A DNA stretch of 64,000 bases from Shimia sp047124445 (lineage in GTDB: Bacteria; Pseudomonadota; Alphaproteobacteria; Rhodobacterales; Rhodobacteraceae): assembly GCF_047124445.1 (NCBI RefSeq), contig NZ_CP138921.1:3038001-3102000 (forward strand), given 5' to 3'. Under the pieces are notes generated by a model. The model did no database searches, had not been told where the DNA came from, and saw only the letters and a list, made by a program, of their open reading frames with translations. The stretch's first letter is position 1. Each line of letters opens with the position of its first letter. The translations under genes and the position numbers were made by a program. This document shows positions 1-9,031 of this stretch, piece by piece.

Positions 1-684
1 GTTGGCCTCTCCGGCAAAGACTTCGACAACACCATGCACCAGTTCCTGAACTACCTGTACTCCAACGGTGGTACTGTGATCGACGGCGCGACCGGCGAGA
101 ACAAACTGGACAGCAAAGAGACCCGCGAAACTCTGGAATTCTACGGCAAGCTCGTAGACGTTGCACAGGACGGCCCAACCGCATGGGAGCGCAGCCAGCT
201 GCGTGATCTGTTCAACGACGGCAAGATCGCCATGTATGTGACCGGTCCTTGGGGTCACGGCCAGCACAACGAAGACATCAACCAGCTGGTTGCGCCAATC
301 CCTGCCGGTCCTTCCGGTGAGAGCGGCTCCATCCTGATCACCGACTCCATCGTGGTGTTCAAAGGGTCCGGCCACGAAGATCTGGCCCACGACCTGGCAC
401 AGCGCATCACCTCCGGTGACAGCCAGTACGACCTGGACAGCAGCTGGGGTCTGACACCGATCCTGGACTACACCAAGCTGGGCAAAGACGAGCCTTACTA
501 CAACGACGGCATCTGGCCAATCTTCACTGCATCGATCTCCACCGGTGGCCCAGAGCCACTCGTAGAAGACTTCAAATCGCTGCAGTCCGTGTTCACCAAC
601 ATGGTTCAGGGCATCATCCTGAAAGACGACACCGTCGACAACCTGGTGACCATCGCAGCTGAAGAGCTCGACGACGCCCTCTAA
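1..684 (+). CDS. ABC transporter sugar-binding protein, C-terminal part (cut by window edge)
   Basis: The reading frame is open from base 1, so this is the last 227 residues of a larger protein; the first Met in frame is at 34 but is internal. The text resembles family 1 extracellular solute-binding proteins of carbohydrate ABC importers: a Gly-rich strand, then FNDGKIAMYVTGPWG, the usual segment where the protein is scored as a filler of the closed lobe, then a C-terminal helical tail ending in EELDDAL. It would sit in the periplasm and deliver sugar to permeases that must lie upstream, since none follow before the ATPase. The downstream amino-sugar enzymes suggest an N-acetylhexosamine or a glycan fragment as ligand; this is inference. 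It ends with TAA and is followed by a strong hairpin. Confidence 0.85.
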   Translation, partial: VGLSGKDFDNTMHQFLNYLYSNGGTVIDGATGENKLDSKETRETLEFYGKLVDVAQDGPTAWERSQLRDLFNDGKIAMYVTGPWGHGQHNEDINQLVAPIPAGPSGESGSILITDSIVVFKGSGHEDLAHDLAQRITSGDSQYDLDSSWGLTPILDYTKLGKDEPYYNDGIWPIFTASISTGGPEPLVEDFKSLQSVFTNMVQGIILKDDTVDNLVTIAAEELDDAL

Positions 685-699
685 GGGTTCCTCCCTGCT

Positions 700-730
700 C
701 CGGGCGCGCCAAACTGCGCGGCGTGCCCGG
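700..730 (+). promoter_or_regulatory. Intercistronic hairpin after the binding-protein gene
   Basis: CCGGGCGCGCC (700-710) pairs with GGCGTGCCCGG (720-730) through 11 base pairs including one G-T, around a 9-base loop. There is no T-run after it, so it looks less like a terminator than a 3' stabilising or partial-attenuation element. Such hairpins often keep binding-protein mRNA in excess over the downstream ATPase and enzymes. Confidence 0.6.
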
Positions 731-773
731 GGTGCCTCCACTCACGAAACTTCTCAGACAAACGGACAGACCC

Positions 774-1871
<1,098 letters not shown>

Positions 1872-1880
1872 GGACCTCCC

Positions 1881-3017
1881 ATGCGCGTTGTCACAGCAGG
1901 CATAGGCCTTCGGGCCGGGCATGTGCTCTCCATCCTCAAGGAGGCCATGCCAGAAGTTGAGTTTGTCGGGTTCTATGACCCACAACCCACCCACTTGGAG
2001 ATGATTGGCACCGAAGTGCCCCAGTTTGACACAATAGAGACAATGTTGGCACAAACCGCGCCGGATCTCTTTTTTGTCGGCTCGCCCAACAGCTTCCATC
2101 TGGAGCATATCAAGATCGGCCTCGCTGCCGGCGTGCGCATCTTTACTGAAAAACCTGTGGTCACCACCAAAGAGGAGACCATGGAACTGGCAGCGCTCCT
2201 TGCGGAGCATGGCACCGACAGCGTCATGGTCGGTCTGGTGTTGCGGTATTCGCAGCATATGGTCGATCTGCGCCGCGTGCTGGACCAACTGGGGCCCATC
2301 ACTTCGCTGGAAGCTAACGAGCACATCGCTCCGTATCATGGCGCGTTCTTCATGCGCGACTGGCGTCGCATGGTGCAGTGGTCCGGCGGCTTCATGCTCG
2401 AGAAATGCTGTCACGACATCGACATCTACAACATGGTGACAAGATCGCGTCCCTCCCAGGTCGCGAGCTTCGGCGGGCGCAAATCATTTGTTCCGGCGTT
2501 TGCGCCCGCCTCAAACACCGAAAACGAAATCATGCACCGCAAGAAAAGCGTCTGGCAGAGCATTGATGACCCGTTCCACTCGGACGGCGACATCATCGAC
2601 TACCAAACCGCGATTTTGCAGTACGAGAGCGGCGCCTCCCTGTCGTTTCACACTAACCTGAACGTGCCGGATGAGCACCGTCGGTTCTGTGTGATGGGTG
2701 CTCTGGGCATGGCCGAAGGTGACTTTGTGCGCGGCTATCTGAAAGCCACTGCACGTGACGGATCGGTGATTGCCGACCACGATTACACCCAGATGGACAG
2801 CGCCCGGGCCTCGGCCCACTACGGCGCCGACCACATGATGGTGGACGACATCGTTGCCTTCCTAAGAGGCGAAACCGAGACCCTACCGGTTGGCGTGGTT
2901 GACGCGCTGGAGGCAGGCCTTGTCGCGATGGCGCTCGATGAAGCGCGCATCGACGGAAAAATGATCAACATGGCCCCTGTTTGGGCCGAATTCGATAAGT
3001 TTGGATTGCGAGAATGA
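1881..3017 (+). CDS. Gfo/Idh/MocA family NAD(P)-dependent oxidoreductase
   Basis: A 378-residue protein with an N-terminal Rossmann domain, the family motif EKPV near residue 95 and a C-terminal alpha/beta substrate domain carrying EKCCHDIDIYN, where the conserved His/Asp of the family lie. Members oxidise, reduce or epimerise sugars and sugar derivatives; some (GH109) use NAD to cleave N-acetylgalactosaminides. This protein is shorter than GH109 and has no export signal, so I do not assign that activity. It lies between the sugar importer ATPase and the SIS protein and overlaps the latter by 4 bases (ATGA), so it probably prepares an imported sugar for the common pathway. A weak AAGGA site precedes the ATG. 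Confidence 0.88.
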   Translation: MRVVTAGIGLRAGHVLSILKEAMPEVEFVGFYDPQPTHLEMIGTEVPQFDTIETMLAQTAPDLFFVGSPNSFHLEHIKIGLAAGVRIFTEKPVVTTKEETMELAALLAEHGTDSVMVGLVLRYSQHMVDLRRVLDQLGPITSLEANEHIAPYHGAFFMRDWRRMVQWSGGFMLEKCCHDIDIYNMVTRSRPSQVASFGGRKSFVPAFAPASNTENEIMHRKKSVWQSIDDPFHSDGDIIDYQTAILQYESGASLSFHTNLNVPDEHRRFCVMGALGMAEGDFVRGYLKATARDGSVIADHDYTQMDSARASAHYGADHMMVDDIVAFLRGETETLPVGVVDALEAGLVAMALDEARIDGKMINMAPVWAEFDKFGLRE

Positions 3018-4012
3018 CAATGAACAGCACCGTACACGGCGCAATGATGGCCAAAGAGAGCGCAGAGGCAATTGATGTCTTTGCCAAGACTGCTACTCAA
3101 GATGTTTCGCTGCCAAACCTGGACGCTGTGAAAGCGATCTACACCATTGCTCGCGGCTCCTCTGACGCAGCCGCCAATATCCTGTCGTATGAGTTCATGC
3201 GCGAACTTGGCGTGCCGGTGACCTCTCTGCCACCGTCAATTTTCTCCATCGGCAAAGGTGTGTCTATGGACAACGCCGCCGCGCTGGTGGTGAGCCAGTC
3301 GGGCGCGTCTGAAGATCTCGTGCGCAGCGCCAAAGGGGCCGCCTCCCGTGGGGCCAAAGTGCTTGCGCTGACTAACATCCCAGACAGCCCTGTCGAAGCC
3401 GCTGCTGATGCCACCATCGCAATTGGTGCAGGCCCAGAAAATGCCGTTCCAGCCACCAAAACCGTGGTGGGTTCTGTGGCCGCCGGGATGGCACTTTTGG
3501 CTGGTTTAGAGTCTTCCTACGACGTCAAGCCGTCCGCAGATGCCATCGCCGCTGCGCCTTCCACGCTGCCAGATGCTGCCGCCCTGCGTGCCGCTTTCCT
3601 ACGCGCGCGCCACTTCTATGTGATTGGCCGTGACACCGGCTTTGGCGCCGCCCACGAAGTTGCGCTGAAGCTCAAAGAGTGCTGCGCCCTGCACGCCGAA
3701 GCCTATTCCGCGTCTGAAGTGCTGCACGGCCCGCTGCAACTGGCGACCAACCCCATGATGGTGCTGATCCTCGACACGGGCCAAGCCGACATTCAGGACA
3801 GCCTCGATCAAGCCGAAGCGCGCTTCACCGCTGTTGGCTGTGACGTGCATCGCATTCGCGTGACAGACCTGATCGACACGGAAATCAAGCCAGCCGCCGC
3901 AGCCGCCTACCTTCTTGCGCTGATCTACCCGGTCATCCTTGAAACCGCGCTCGCAATGGGCTTGAACCCGGACACACCGGAAACTCTGGCGAAAGTGACC
4001 CAGACCACATGA
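3014..4012 (+). CDS. SIS-domain protein, probable glucosamine-6-phosphate deaminase (NagB-II type)
   Basis: A 332-residue protein made of two tandem SIS (sugar isomerase) folds, like the isomerase half of GlmS without the glutaminase domain. The phosphosugar-binding motifs are visible: ARGSSDAAAN near residue 45, VSQSGASED near 95, and in the second half GRDTGFGAAHEVALKLKE followed by AEAYSASEVLHGP, all characteristic of GlmS-like proteins. In amino-sugar clusters that lack classical NagB, such proteins deaminate glucosamine-6-phosphate to fructose-6-phosphate. It starts with ATGA overlapping the preceding stop and ends the same way into the next SIS gene. Having two SIS proteins side by side implies two substrates. 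Confidence 0.85.
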   Translation: MTMNSTVHGAMMAKESAEAIDVFAKTATQDVSLPNLDAVKAIYTIARGSSDAAANILSYEFMRELGVPVTSLPPSIFSIGKGVSMDNAAALVVSQSGASEDLVRSAKGAASRGAKVLALTNIPDSPVEAAADATIAIGAGPENAVPATKTVVGSVAAGMALLAGLESSYDVKPSADAIAAAPSTLPDAAALRAAFLRARHFYVIGRDTGFGAAHEVALKLKECCALHAEAYSASEVLHGPLQLATNPMMVLILDTGQADIQDSLDQAEARFTAVGCDVHRIRVTDLIDTEIKPAAAAAYLLALIYPVILETALAMGLNPDTPETLAKVTQTT

Positions 4013-5055
4013 GCACGACCTTGGACACCTGGGCCACGTGGCGCGAAATTCACCAGCAGCCCGCCGTTTGGCGGGCCTGGGGCGACGCGCTCGACGTAGC
4101 AGACCTGCGCAGCTGGATTGCCGCGCAGAACGCAGACGAAGTATGGTTCTGTGGCGCAGGTACAAGCGCGTATATCGGCGACATCATCGCCGCAGCCGTG
4201 CCGGGCACCCGCTCGGTCCCTACCACCGATCTGGTCGCAAACCCGCGAGCGTTCCTGACTGGCAACCGCCCATTGGTGGTTAGCTTTGGCCGCTCCGGCA
4301 ACTCTGCTGAAAGCCTCGGCACTCTGGATGTTCTGGACGCTTTGGCCCCAGAAGCCCCGCGGTTGCACATCACCTGCAACCCCGACGGCGCGCTCGCAAC
4401 ACGCACATCGCCGGGTCCGTTGAAAGTGATCAACCTGCCCGAAGTCACCCACGACGCGGGCTTTGCCATGACCAGCAGCTTTTCCACGATGCTCCTGACG
4501 GCATTGGCGCTATTTGACGAACCTTGCGACGTGCCTGCCCGCTTCAACGCGCTGGCAGATCAGCTCGAAGACTTGTTGCCACAGTTTGGCACCCCGCGCC
4601 CCGATCGCGCGGTCTATGTCGGCTCCGGCCCGCTGGCTTTTGCTGCCCGTGAGGCCGCGCTAAAGGTCATGGAACTCACCGCCGGTCAAACCCCTGCGCT
4701 TTGGGACAGCTCGCTCGGCTTCCGCCACGGGCCAAAATCCTTTGTGCGTGACGTGACCACGATCACCGTATTCAGCAGCCCGCAGGCGCCAACCAACGCC
4801 TATGACACCGACCTAGTAGCCGAGTTGCGTGCGCAGTTCCCGGACGCCCGCGTGACCAACATTGGCCCCGCAGGCGACATCGCCATCGACATGCCCTTTG
4901 GCACCGCCTGGGCTGCGCCGCTATGCATCGCGTCTTCGCAAATCGACGGCGTGAAATGGGCTGCGGATCTGGGCCTGAATGTTGACGATCCTTTCACCGG
5001 CCAAGGCACGCTCTCGCGCGTGGTCTCCGGTGTGAAACTGCACGGAGTGGGCTGA
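4009..5055 (+). CDS. agaS: SIS-domain protein, AgaS-like galactosamine-6-phosphate deaminase/isomerase
   Basis: A 348-residue protein with two SIS folds that differs clearly from its neighbour. The N-terminus (TWREIHQQPAVWRAW) is the AgaS-type opening, followed by WFCGAGTSAYIGD and SFGRSGNSAES phosphosugar motifs, and in the second half SGPLAFAAREAALKVMELTAGQ and the GFRHGPKS motif. AgaS acts on galactosamine-6-phosphate, giving tagatose-6-phosphate and ammonia. Assignment rests on motif pattern and context (ROK kinase, NagA-type deacetylase and KbaZ-like protein just downstream). It overlaps the genes on both sides (4 bases and 1 base), which points to translational coupling. Confidence 0.8.
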   Translation: MSTTLDTWATWREIHQQPAVWRAWGDALDVADLRSWIAAQNADEVWFCGAGTSAYIGDIIAAAVPGTRSVPTTDLVANPRAFLTGNRPLVVSFGRSGNSAESLGTLDVLDALAPEAPRLHITCNPDGALATRTSPGPLKVINLPEVTHDAGFAMTSSFSTMLLTALALFDEPCDVPARFNALADQLEDLLPQFGTPRPDRAVYVGSGPLAFAAREAALKVMELTAGQTPALWDSSLGFRHGPKSFVRDVTTITVFSSPQAPTNAYDTDLVAELRAQFPDARVTNIGPAGDIAIDMPFGTAWAAPLCIASSQIDGVKWAADLGLNVDDPFTGQGTLSRVVSGVKLHGVG

Positions 5056-5957
5056 TGACCGTTGCGGGGATCGATCTTGGCGGCACCAAATGTGAGGTCC
5101 GCCTGTTTGATGCAGAGTGGAACGAGGTGGCCCGCCATCGCGAGCCAACGCCAAAAATCTATGAAGGTCTCGTGCAAACCGTGGCCAACCAAGTGGCCTG
5201 GGCCGAAGCCGAGTCCGGTGAAAAACTGCCGGTTGGCATTGGTGCCGCTGGTCTGGTCAATCCGCAAACCGGCCTGGCCCTGACCGCCAATCTGCCCGCC
5301 ACGGACAAGCCTCTGCCAACAGACATCAACACTGCTGTCGGCCGTCACATCACCTACGTAAATGACTGTCGCGCACTGGCCTTGTCCGAAGCGGTGTTTG
5401 GCGCTGGCAAAGGTCAGAATATCGTCATGTCGCTGATCCTCGGCACCGGTATTGGTGGCGGTATTGTGGTGAATCAGTCTCTACTACAGGGCCCAACCCT
5501 GACCGGCGGCGAGTTTGGCCACACCTCCGCTCCAGCGCATATCGTGTCCCGTCACAACTTGCCGATCCGCCGTTGTGGCTGTGGCCGTTTGGGCTGCATC
5601 GAGACATACGTCGCAGGCCCCGGCCTAGCCGCCCTGGCGGAAACGCTCACAGGCCAAAAGGTCACGCCACCAGAAATCGCCGCGCGACGCCATGATGACA
5701 TGGCCGAGGTCTGGGATGTGTGGTGCACCTTGGCCGCAGAGATGATCCACAGCCTTACCCTGACCGCCGATCCCGATGTGATTGTGCTGGGCGGGGGCCT
5801 GAGCCAGATCGACGGCGTGATCCAGGATCTCTCTGTTGCCGCACAAAAAGCCCAAATTGGGGATTTCTCCACCGCCCGCCTGACCTTGGCGCAGGGCGGT
5901 GACAGCAGCGGCGCCCGCGGGGCCGCGTATGCCGCTTGGCAGGAGGCCAACTCATGA
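5055..5957 (+). CDS. ROK-family sugar kinase (N-acetylhexosamine kinase candidate)
   Basis: A 300-residue ROK kinase. It has the ATP phosphate-binding DLGGTKCEVRLFD motif at the N-terminus, the GTGIGGGIV loop in the middle, the GGEFGH catalytic segment and the ROK zinc motif CGCGRLGCIETY, with three Cys and an upstream His. The usual acidic base is in the N-D-C-R segment (YVNDCRALAL). In this operon the likely reaction is 6-phosphorylation of N-acetylglucosamine and/or N-acetylgalactosamine brought in by an ABC importer, which unlike a PTS does not phosphorylate its cargo. The start codon shares a base with the upstream stop, and the end overlaps the next start. Confidence 0.9.
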   Translation: MTVAGIDLGGTKCEVRLFDAEWNEVARHREPTPKIYEGLVQTVANQVAWAEAESGEKLPVGIGAAGLVNPQTGLALTANLPATDKPLPTDINTAVGRHITYVNDCRALALSEAVFGAGKGQNIVMSLILGTGIGGGIVVNQSLLQGPTLTGGEFGHTSAPAHIVSRHNLPIRRCGCGRLGCIETYVAGPGLAALAETLTGQKVTPPEIAARRHDDMAEVWDVWCTLAAEMIHSLTLTADPDVIVLGGGLSQIDGVIQDLSVAAQKAQIGDFSTARLTLAQGGDSSGARGAAYAAWQEANS

Positions 5958-7183
5958 CACACGCCCTGCGTTCCATCATTCAGAAAAACCGCGCTGGCAC
6001 GCCTGTGGCAATCCCATCGGTCTGTTCCGCGCATCCCGACGTTCTGCGCGCCTCCCTGGTGCTGGCCGAACGACTGGACCGCCAGATCGTGATTGAATCC
6101 ACCTCCAACCAGGTCAATCAGGACGGCGGCTACACCGGCATCACACCCGAAGGTTTCATCCGCTTTGTCTATGACATTGCCGACCGCGCCAATGTTGCCC
6201 GCGAGCGCATTATTTTTGGCGGAGACCACCTTGGTCCACAAGCCTGGCGGTCCATGTCTGCGGATGACGCCATGGAGAAAGCCCGCGTTCTGGTCCGCGA
6301 CTATGTGAAGGCTGGATTTGGCAAGATCCATCTCGATTGTTCCGAAGGTTGCGCTGGCGAAGCGGCGCAGCTGACAGACGATCAAACCGCCGAGCGCTCC
6401 GCTGATCTTGCCCGTATTTGCGCCGAGGAAAGCGACGATCTGCTGTTTGTGGTGGGTACAGAAGTGCCGCCCCCCGGCGGTGCTCGTGCCGATGAAGATG
6501 GCGACATTCCCCCCACCAACGCGCAAGACGCCGCCGCCACACTCAAGGCCCACATCGACACCTTTGGGGACCTGGCGTCCTCCATTGGCGGCCTCGTGGT
6601 GCAACCCGGTGTCGAGTTTGGCCCCACAGACGTGCACCACCTGCCGCTCAACCGCGATCCCGGCTTCCTCGCCGCCATCGCCGATCACCCAACTGTATGC
6701 CTGGAAGCACACTCCACCGACTATCAACGCCCACTCACCTATGTGCGCCTTGCGGAACTTGGCTTTGCCTTCCAGAAGGTGGGCCCAGCGCTGACCTTTG
6801 CTTATCGGCAGGCAGTTTATGCGCTGGATGCGCTGCGCCAACCCTCCGGTGCGCTGCGCGCCACGATGGAAGAGTTGATGTTGAGTGATCCAAAGTATTG
6901 GCAAGGGCATTACCACGGTGATGCAGATAGCCTGCATCGCCAGCGCCACATCGGTCTTGCGGACCGCATCCGCTACTACTGGCCACAGCCCAAGGCGCAA
7001 GCCGCGGTGCAGCAGCTCCTCTCGGACACCCCTGACACCCTGTCAGAGGCCGAAGTCCGCGCCGCCTTTGGCACCACCACGCTGGAACGTGCCGAACAAT
7101 TGTCTGGTTCTCACGCCCAACGCCTGATCGATGCGCAAATCGAACTGGCACTGGAACCCTATTTCTTTGAGGTATCCCCATGA
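5954..7183 (+). CDS. KbaZ/GatZ-family protein (tagatose-phosphate branch)
   Basis: A 409-residue member of the GatZ/KbaZ family, whose founding members were called the non-catalytic subunit of tagatose-1,6-bisphosphate aldolase. Visible landmarks are the GTPVAIPSVCSAHPDV opening, IESTSNQVNQ, a GGDHLGP loop, HLDCSEGC, a VGTEVPPPGG segment, LEAHSTDY, and WQGHYHGD near the C-terminus; the many conserved His, Asp, Glu and Cys suggest a real active site. No GatY/KbaY aldolase or tagatose-6-phosphate kinase lies in the window, so it may act alone, for example as a 4-epimerase on tagatose-6-phosphate. The ATG at 5954 is preceded by AGGAGG (5941-5946) and overlaps the ROK stop. Confidence 0.88.
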   Translation: MTHALRSIIQKNRAGTPVAIPSVCSAHPDVLRASLVLAERLDRQIVIESTSNQVNQDGGYTGITPEGFIRFVYDIADRANVARERIIFGGDHLGPQAWRSMSADDAMEKARVLVRDYVKAGFGKIHLDCSEGCAGEAAQLTDDQTAERSADLARICAEESDDLLFVVGTEVPPPGGARADEDGDIPPTNAQDAAATLKAHIDTFGDLASSIGGLVVQPGVEFGPTDVHHLPLNRDPGFLAAIADHPTVCLEAHSTDYQRPLTYVRLAELGFAFQKVGPALTFAYRQAVYALDALRQPSGALRATMEELMLSDPKYWQGHYHGDADSLHRQRHIGLADRIRYYWPQPKAQAAVQQLLSDTPDTLSEAEVRAAFGTTTLERAEQLSGSHAQRLIDAQIELALEPYFFEVSP

Positions 7184-8319
7184 CCGATCGTTGGATCGCC
7201 CCGGACCGTCTGTTTGACGGTCACAGCATTCAGACTGGCGTCGCAGTGCACGTCAAAGACGGTCAGATCACAGATATCGGACCTGCCCCGGCGGATGCCC
7301 TCAAAGTGTCCGGCCTGATGACACCCGGCTATGTCGATTTGCAAGTCAACGGCGGTGGCGGCGTGTTTCTTAATGAAACCCCCACACGCGACGGCATTGC
7401 CACCATCGCGGAGGCGCACCGTCGCTTCGGTACCGTGGCGCTCCTGCCTACGGTGATCACCGACAGTGCCGACGTGCTGGACAACGCCGCCAACGCAGCC
7501 ATCGCCGCGCAGGGCCTGCCGGGCGTGATGGGCCTGCACATCGAAGGCCCTCATATCTCCAAAGAGCGCCGTGGCACCCATGATGCGGGCTACGTGCGTC
7601 CGTTTGACGACCGCACCATGGCCGTGGTGACTCACCTGCGCGACATCAACATTCCGGTGCTGATCACCCTAGCGCCAGAGGTCACCCCTCTGAAAACCAT
7701 CGCCAAGCTGGCAGACACCGGCGCCGTGGTCTCCATTGGTCACACCAACGCCACCGCCGCACAGATCAACGAAGCCATCGAGGCAGGCGCCACTTGCGCC
7801 ACCCACCTGTTCAACGCCATGTCCCCAATGACCAGCCGCGAACCCGGTGCGGTAGGTGCTGTAATCAATTCAAATATCTATTCCGGCATCATCTGTGACG
7901 GCCACCACGTAGCGGATAGCATGGTGGGTCTGGCCGTGCGCGCCCGCCCAGAAAACGATCGCATGATCCTTGTGTCGGATTCCATGGCCACCGTCGGTGG
8001 ACCGGATCACTTTGACCTCTACGGCCATCGCGTGATGCTGAAGAACGGGCGCCTGATCAACAAGGAAGGCAGTCTTGCTGGCGCACATGTGACGCAAGCC
8101 GAGGGCGTTCAGCGCCTGATCCACAAGGTCGGCCTGTCCGAGGAAACCGCGCTACGTATGGCCATCTCCAACCCAGCGTCCTGCATTGGTCTGCCGGACG
8201 TCGGAAAGCTAGAAAACCGCCGCACTGATGATGTGCTCCTGCTTGGCGACGATCACGCTGTTCAGGCCACTTTGACCGAAGCACTTGAGGCCCAAAAAAC
8301 CGCAAATGCCGCGGAATAG
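7180..8319 (+). CDS. nagA: N-acetylglucosamine-6-phosphate deacetylase
   Basis: A 379-residue amidohydrolase of the NagA type, cytoplasmic, removing acetate from N-acetylglucosamine-6-phosphate and perhaps the galactosamine epimer. The sequence shows PGYVDLQVNGGGG after the first strand, the metal-binding HIEGPHIS, GHTNA and CATHLFNAM segments, ICDGHHV, and the catalytic Asp in LVSDSMATVGG. Length matches the family (about 380). It overlaps the KbaZ-like gene by 4 bases and cutC by 14 bases. It supplies the substrate for the two SIS-domain proteins encoded earlier in the same operon. Confidence 0.95.
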   Translation: MTDRWIAPDRLFDGHSIQTGVAVHVKDGQITDIGPAPADALKVSGLMTPGYVDLQVNGGGGVFLNETPTRDGIATIAEAHRRFGTVALLPTVITDSADVLDNAANAAIAAQGLPGVMGLHIEGPHISKERRGTHDAGYVRPFDDRTMAVVTHLRDINIPVLITLAPEVTPLKTIAKLADTGAVVSIGHTNATAAQINEAIEAGATCATHLFNAMSPMTSREPGAVGAVINSNIYSGIICDGHHVADSMVGLAVRARPENDRMILVSDSMATVGGPDHFDLYGHRVMLKNGRLINKEGSLAGAHVTQAEGVQRLIHKVGLSEETALRMAISNPASCIGLPDVGKLENRRTDDVLLLGDDHAVQATLTEALEAQKTANAAE

Positions 8320-9031
8320 TCTCTCATTTGAGGTCTGCATCGACACCGCCGCCGGGTTTAACGCCTGCGACGGTGTCGTGGACCGCATCGAACTGTGCAG
8401 CGCCCTGGACGTGGGCGGTCTAACCCCATGCCCCGGCCTGATCGCCGCCGCACAGGACAGCGCCATTCCCTCCCACGTCATGATCCGACCGCGCGCCGGG
8501 GACTTCTGCTATGACGCGGCTGACCAGAAAGCCATGCGCGCCTCTATCGAGGCCGTGAAGCAGGCAGGTCTGGCAGGCGTTGTGATTGGCGCGTCCAAAG
8601 GCGATCACTTGGACCTCGCCACCCTTCGCGACCTCGTTTCCGCCGCAGAAGGGCTTGAGGTAACTTTGCATCGGGTGATCGACCTGCTGTCAGATCCCTT
8701 GGCAGCCATGGAACAGGCGATTGAGCTTGGGATTCACCGCATCCTCACGTCCGGTGGCGCGCCCCGCGCTGTGGATGGCCAGGCCACTCTGCGCGCCATG
8801 CAACAGGCCGCAAAAGGCCGGATCGAGATCATGGTCGGCAGCGGCGTATCCGTCTCTAATTTGGCTGAACTTGCGCAAAATACCGGCATCACATCGTTCC
8901 ACGCCTCCTGCGGCACCGCCATTCCTGTGGCCGCGCACCTGCATCACTTCGGCTTTGCCAAAACGCAGAAGATCACCGACCGTGACACGGTTGTGGCCTT
9001 CCGCAAAACGCTCGACAGCCTCTCTGCCTGA
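8306..9031 (+). CDS. cutC: CutC family protein
   Basis: A 241-residue TIM-barrel protein of the CutC family: FEVCIDTAAGFNAC near the start, RIELCSALDVGGLTPCPGLI, HVMIRPRAGDFCY, VTLHRVIDL, ILTSGGAPRA and a late HASCGTAIPV segment. CutC was first linked to copper tolerance in E. coli, but this role is contested, and CutC genes recur next to amino-sugar genes. The ATG at 8306 is preferred over a TTG at 8285 because it keeps the family N-terminus and overlaps nagA only slightly. It is the last gene of the operon and its stop abuts the convergent GH1 gene at 9032 with no room for a simple terminator. Confidence 0.9.
   Translation: MPRNSLSFEVCIDTAAGFNACDGVVDRIELCSALDVGGLTPCPGLIAAAQDSAIPSHVMIRPRAGDFCYDAADQKAMRASIEAVKQAGLAGVVIGASKGDHLDLATLRDLVSAAEGLEVTLHRVIDLLSDPLAAMEQAIELGIHRILTSGGAPRAVDGQATLRAMQQAAKGRIEIMVGSGVSVSNLAELAQNTGITSFHASCGTAIPVAAHLHHFGFAKTQKITDRDTVVAFRKTLDSLSA

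Noticed and set aside
5552..7000. 482-residue minus-strand open frame
   Set aside because: Lies opposite the ROK and KbaZ-like genes, which have clear family motifs; no motif in the reverse frame.
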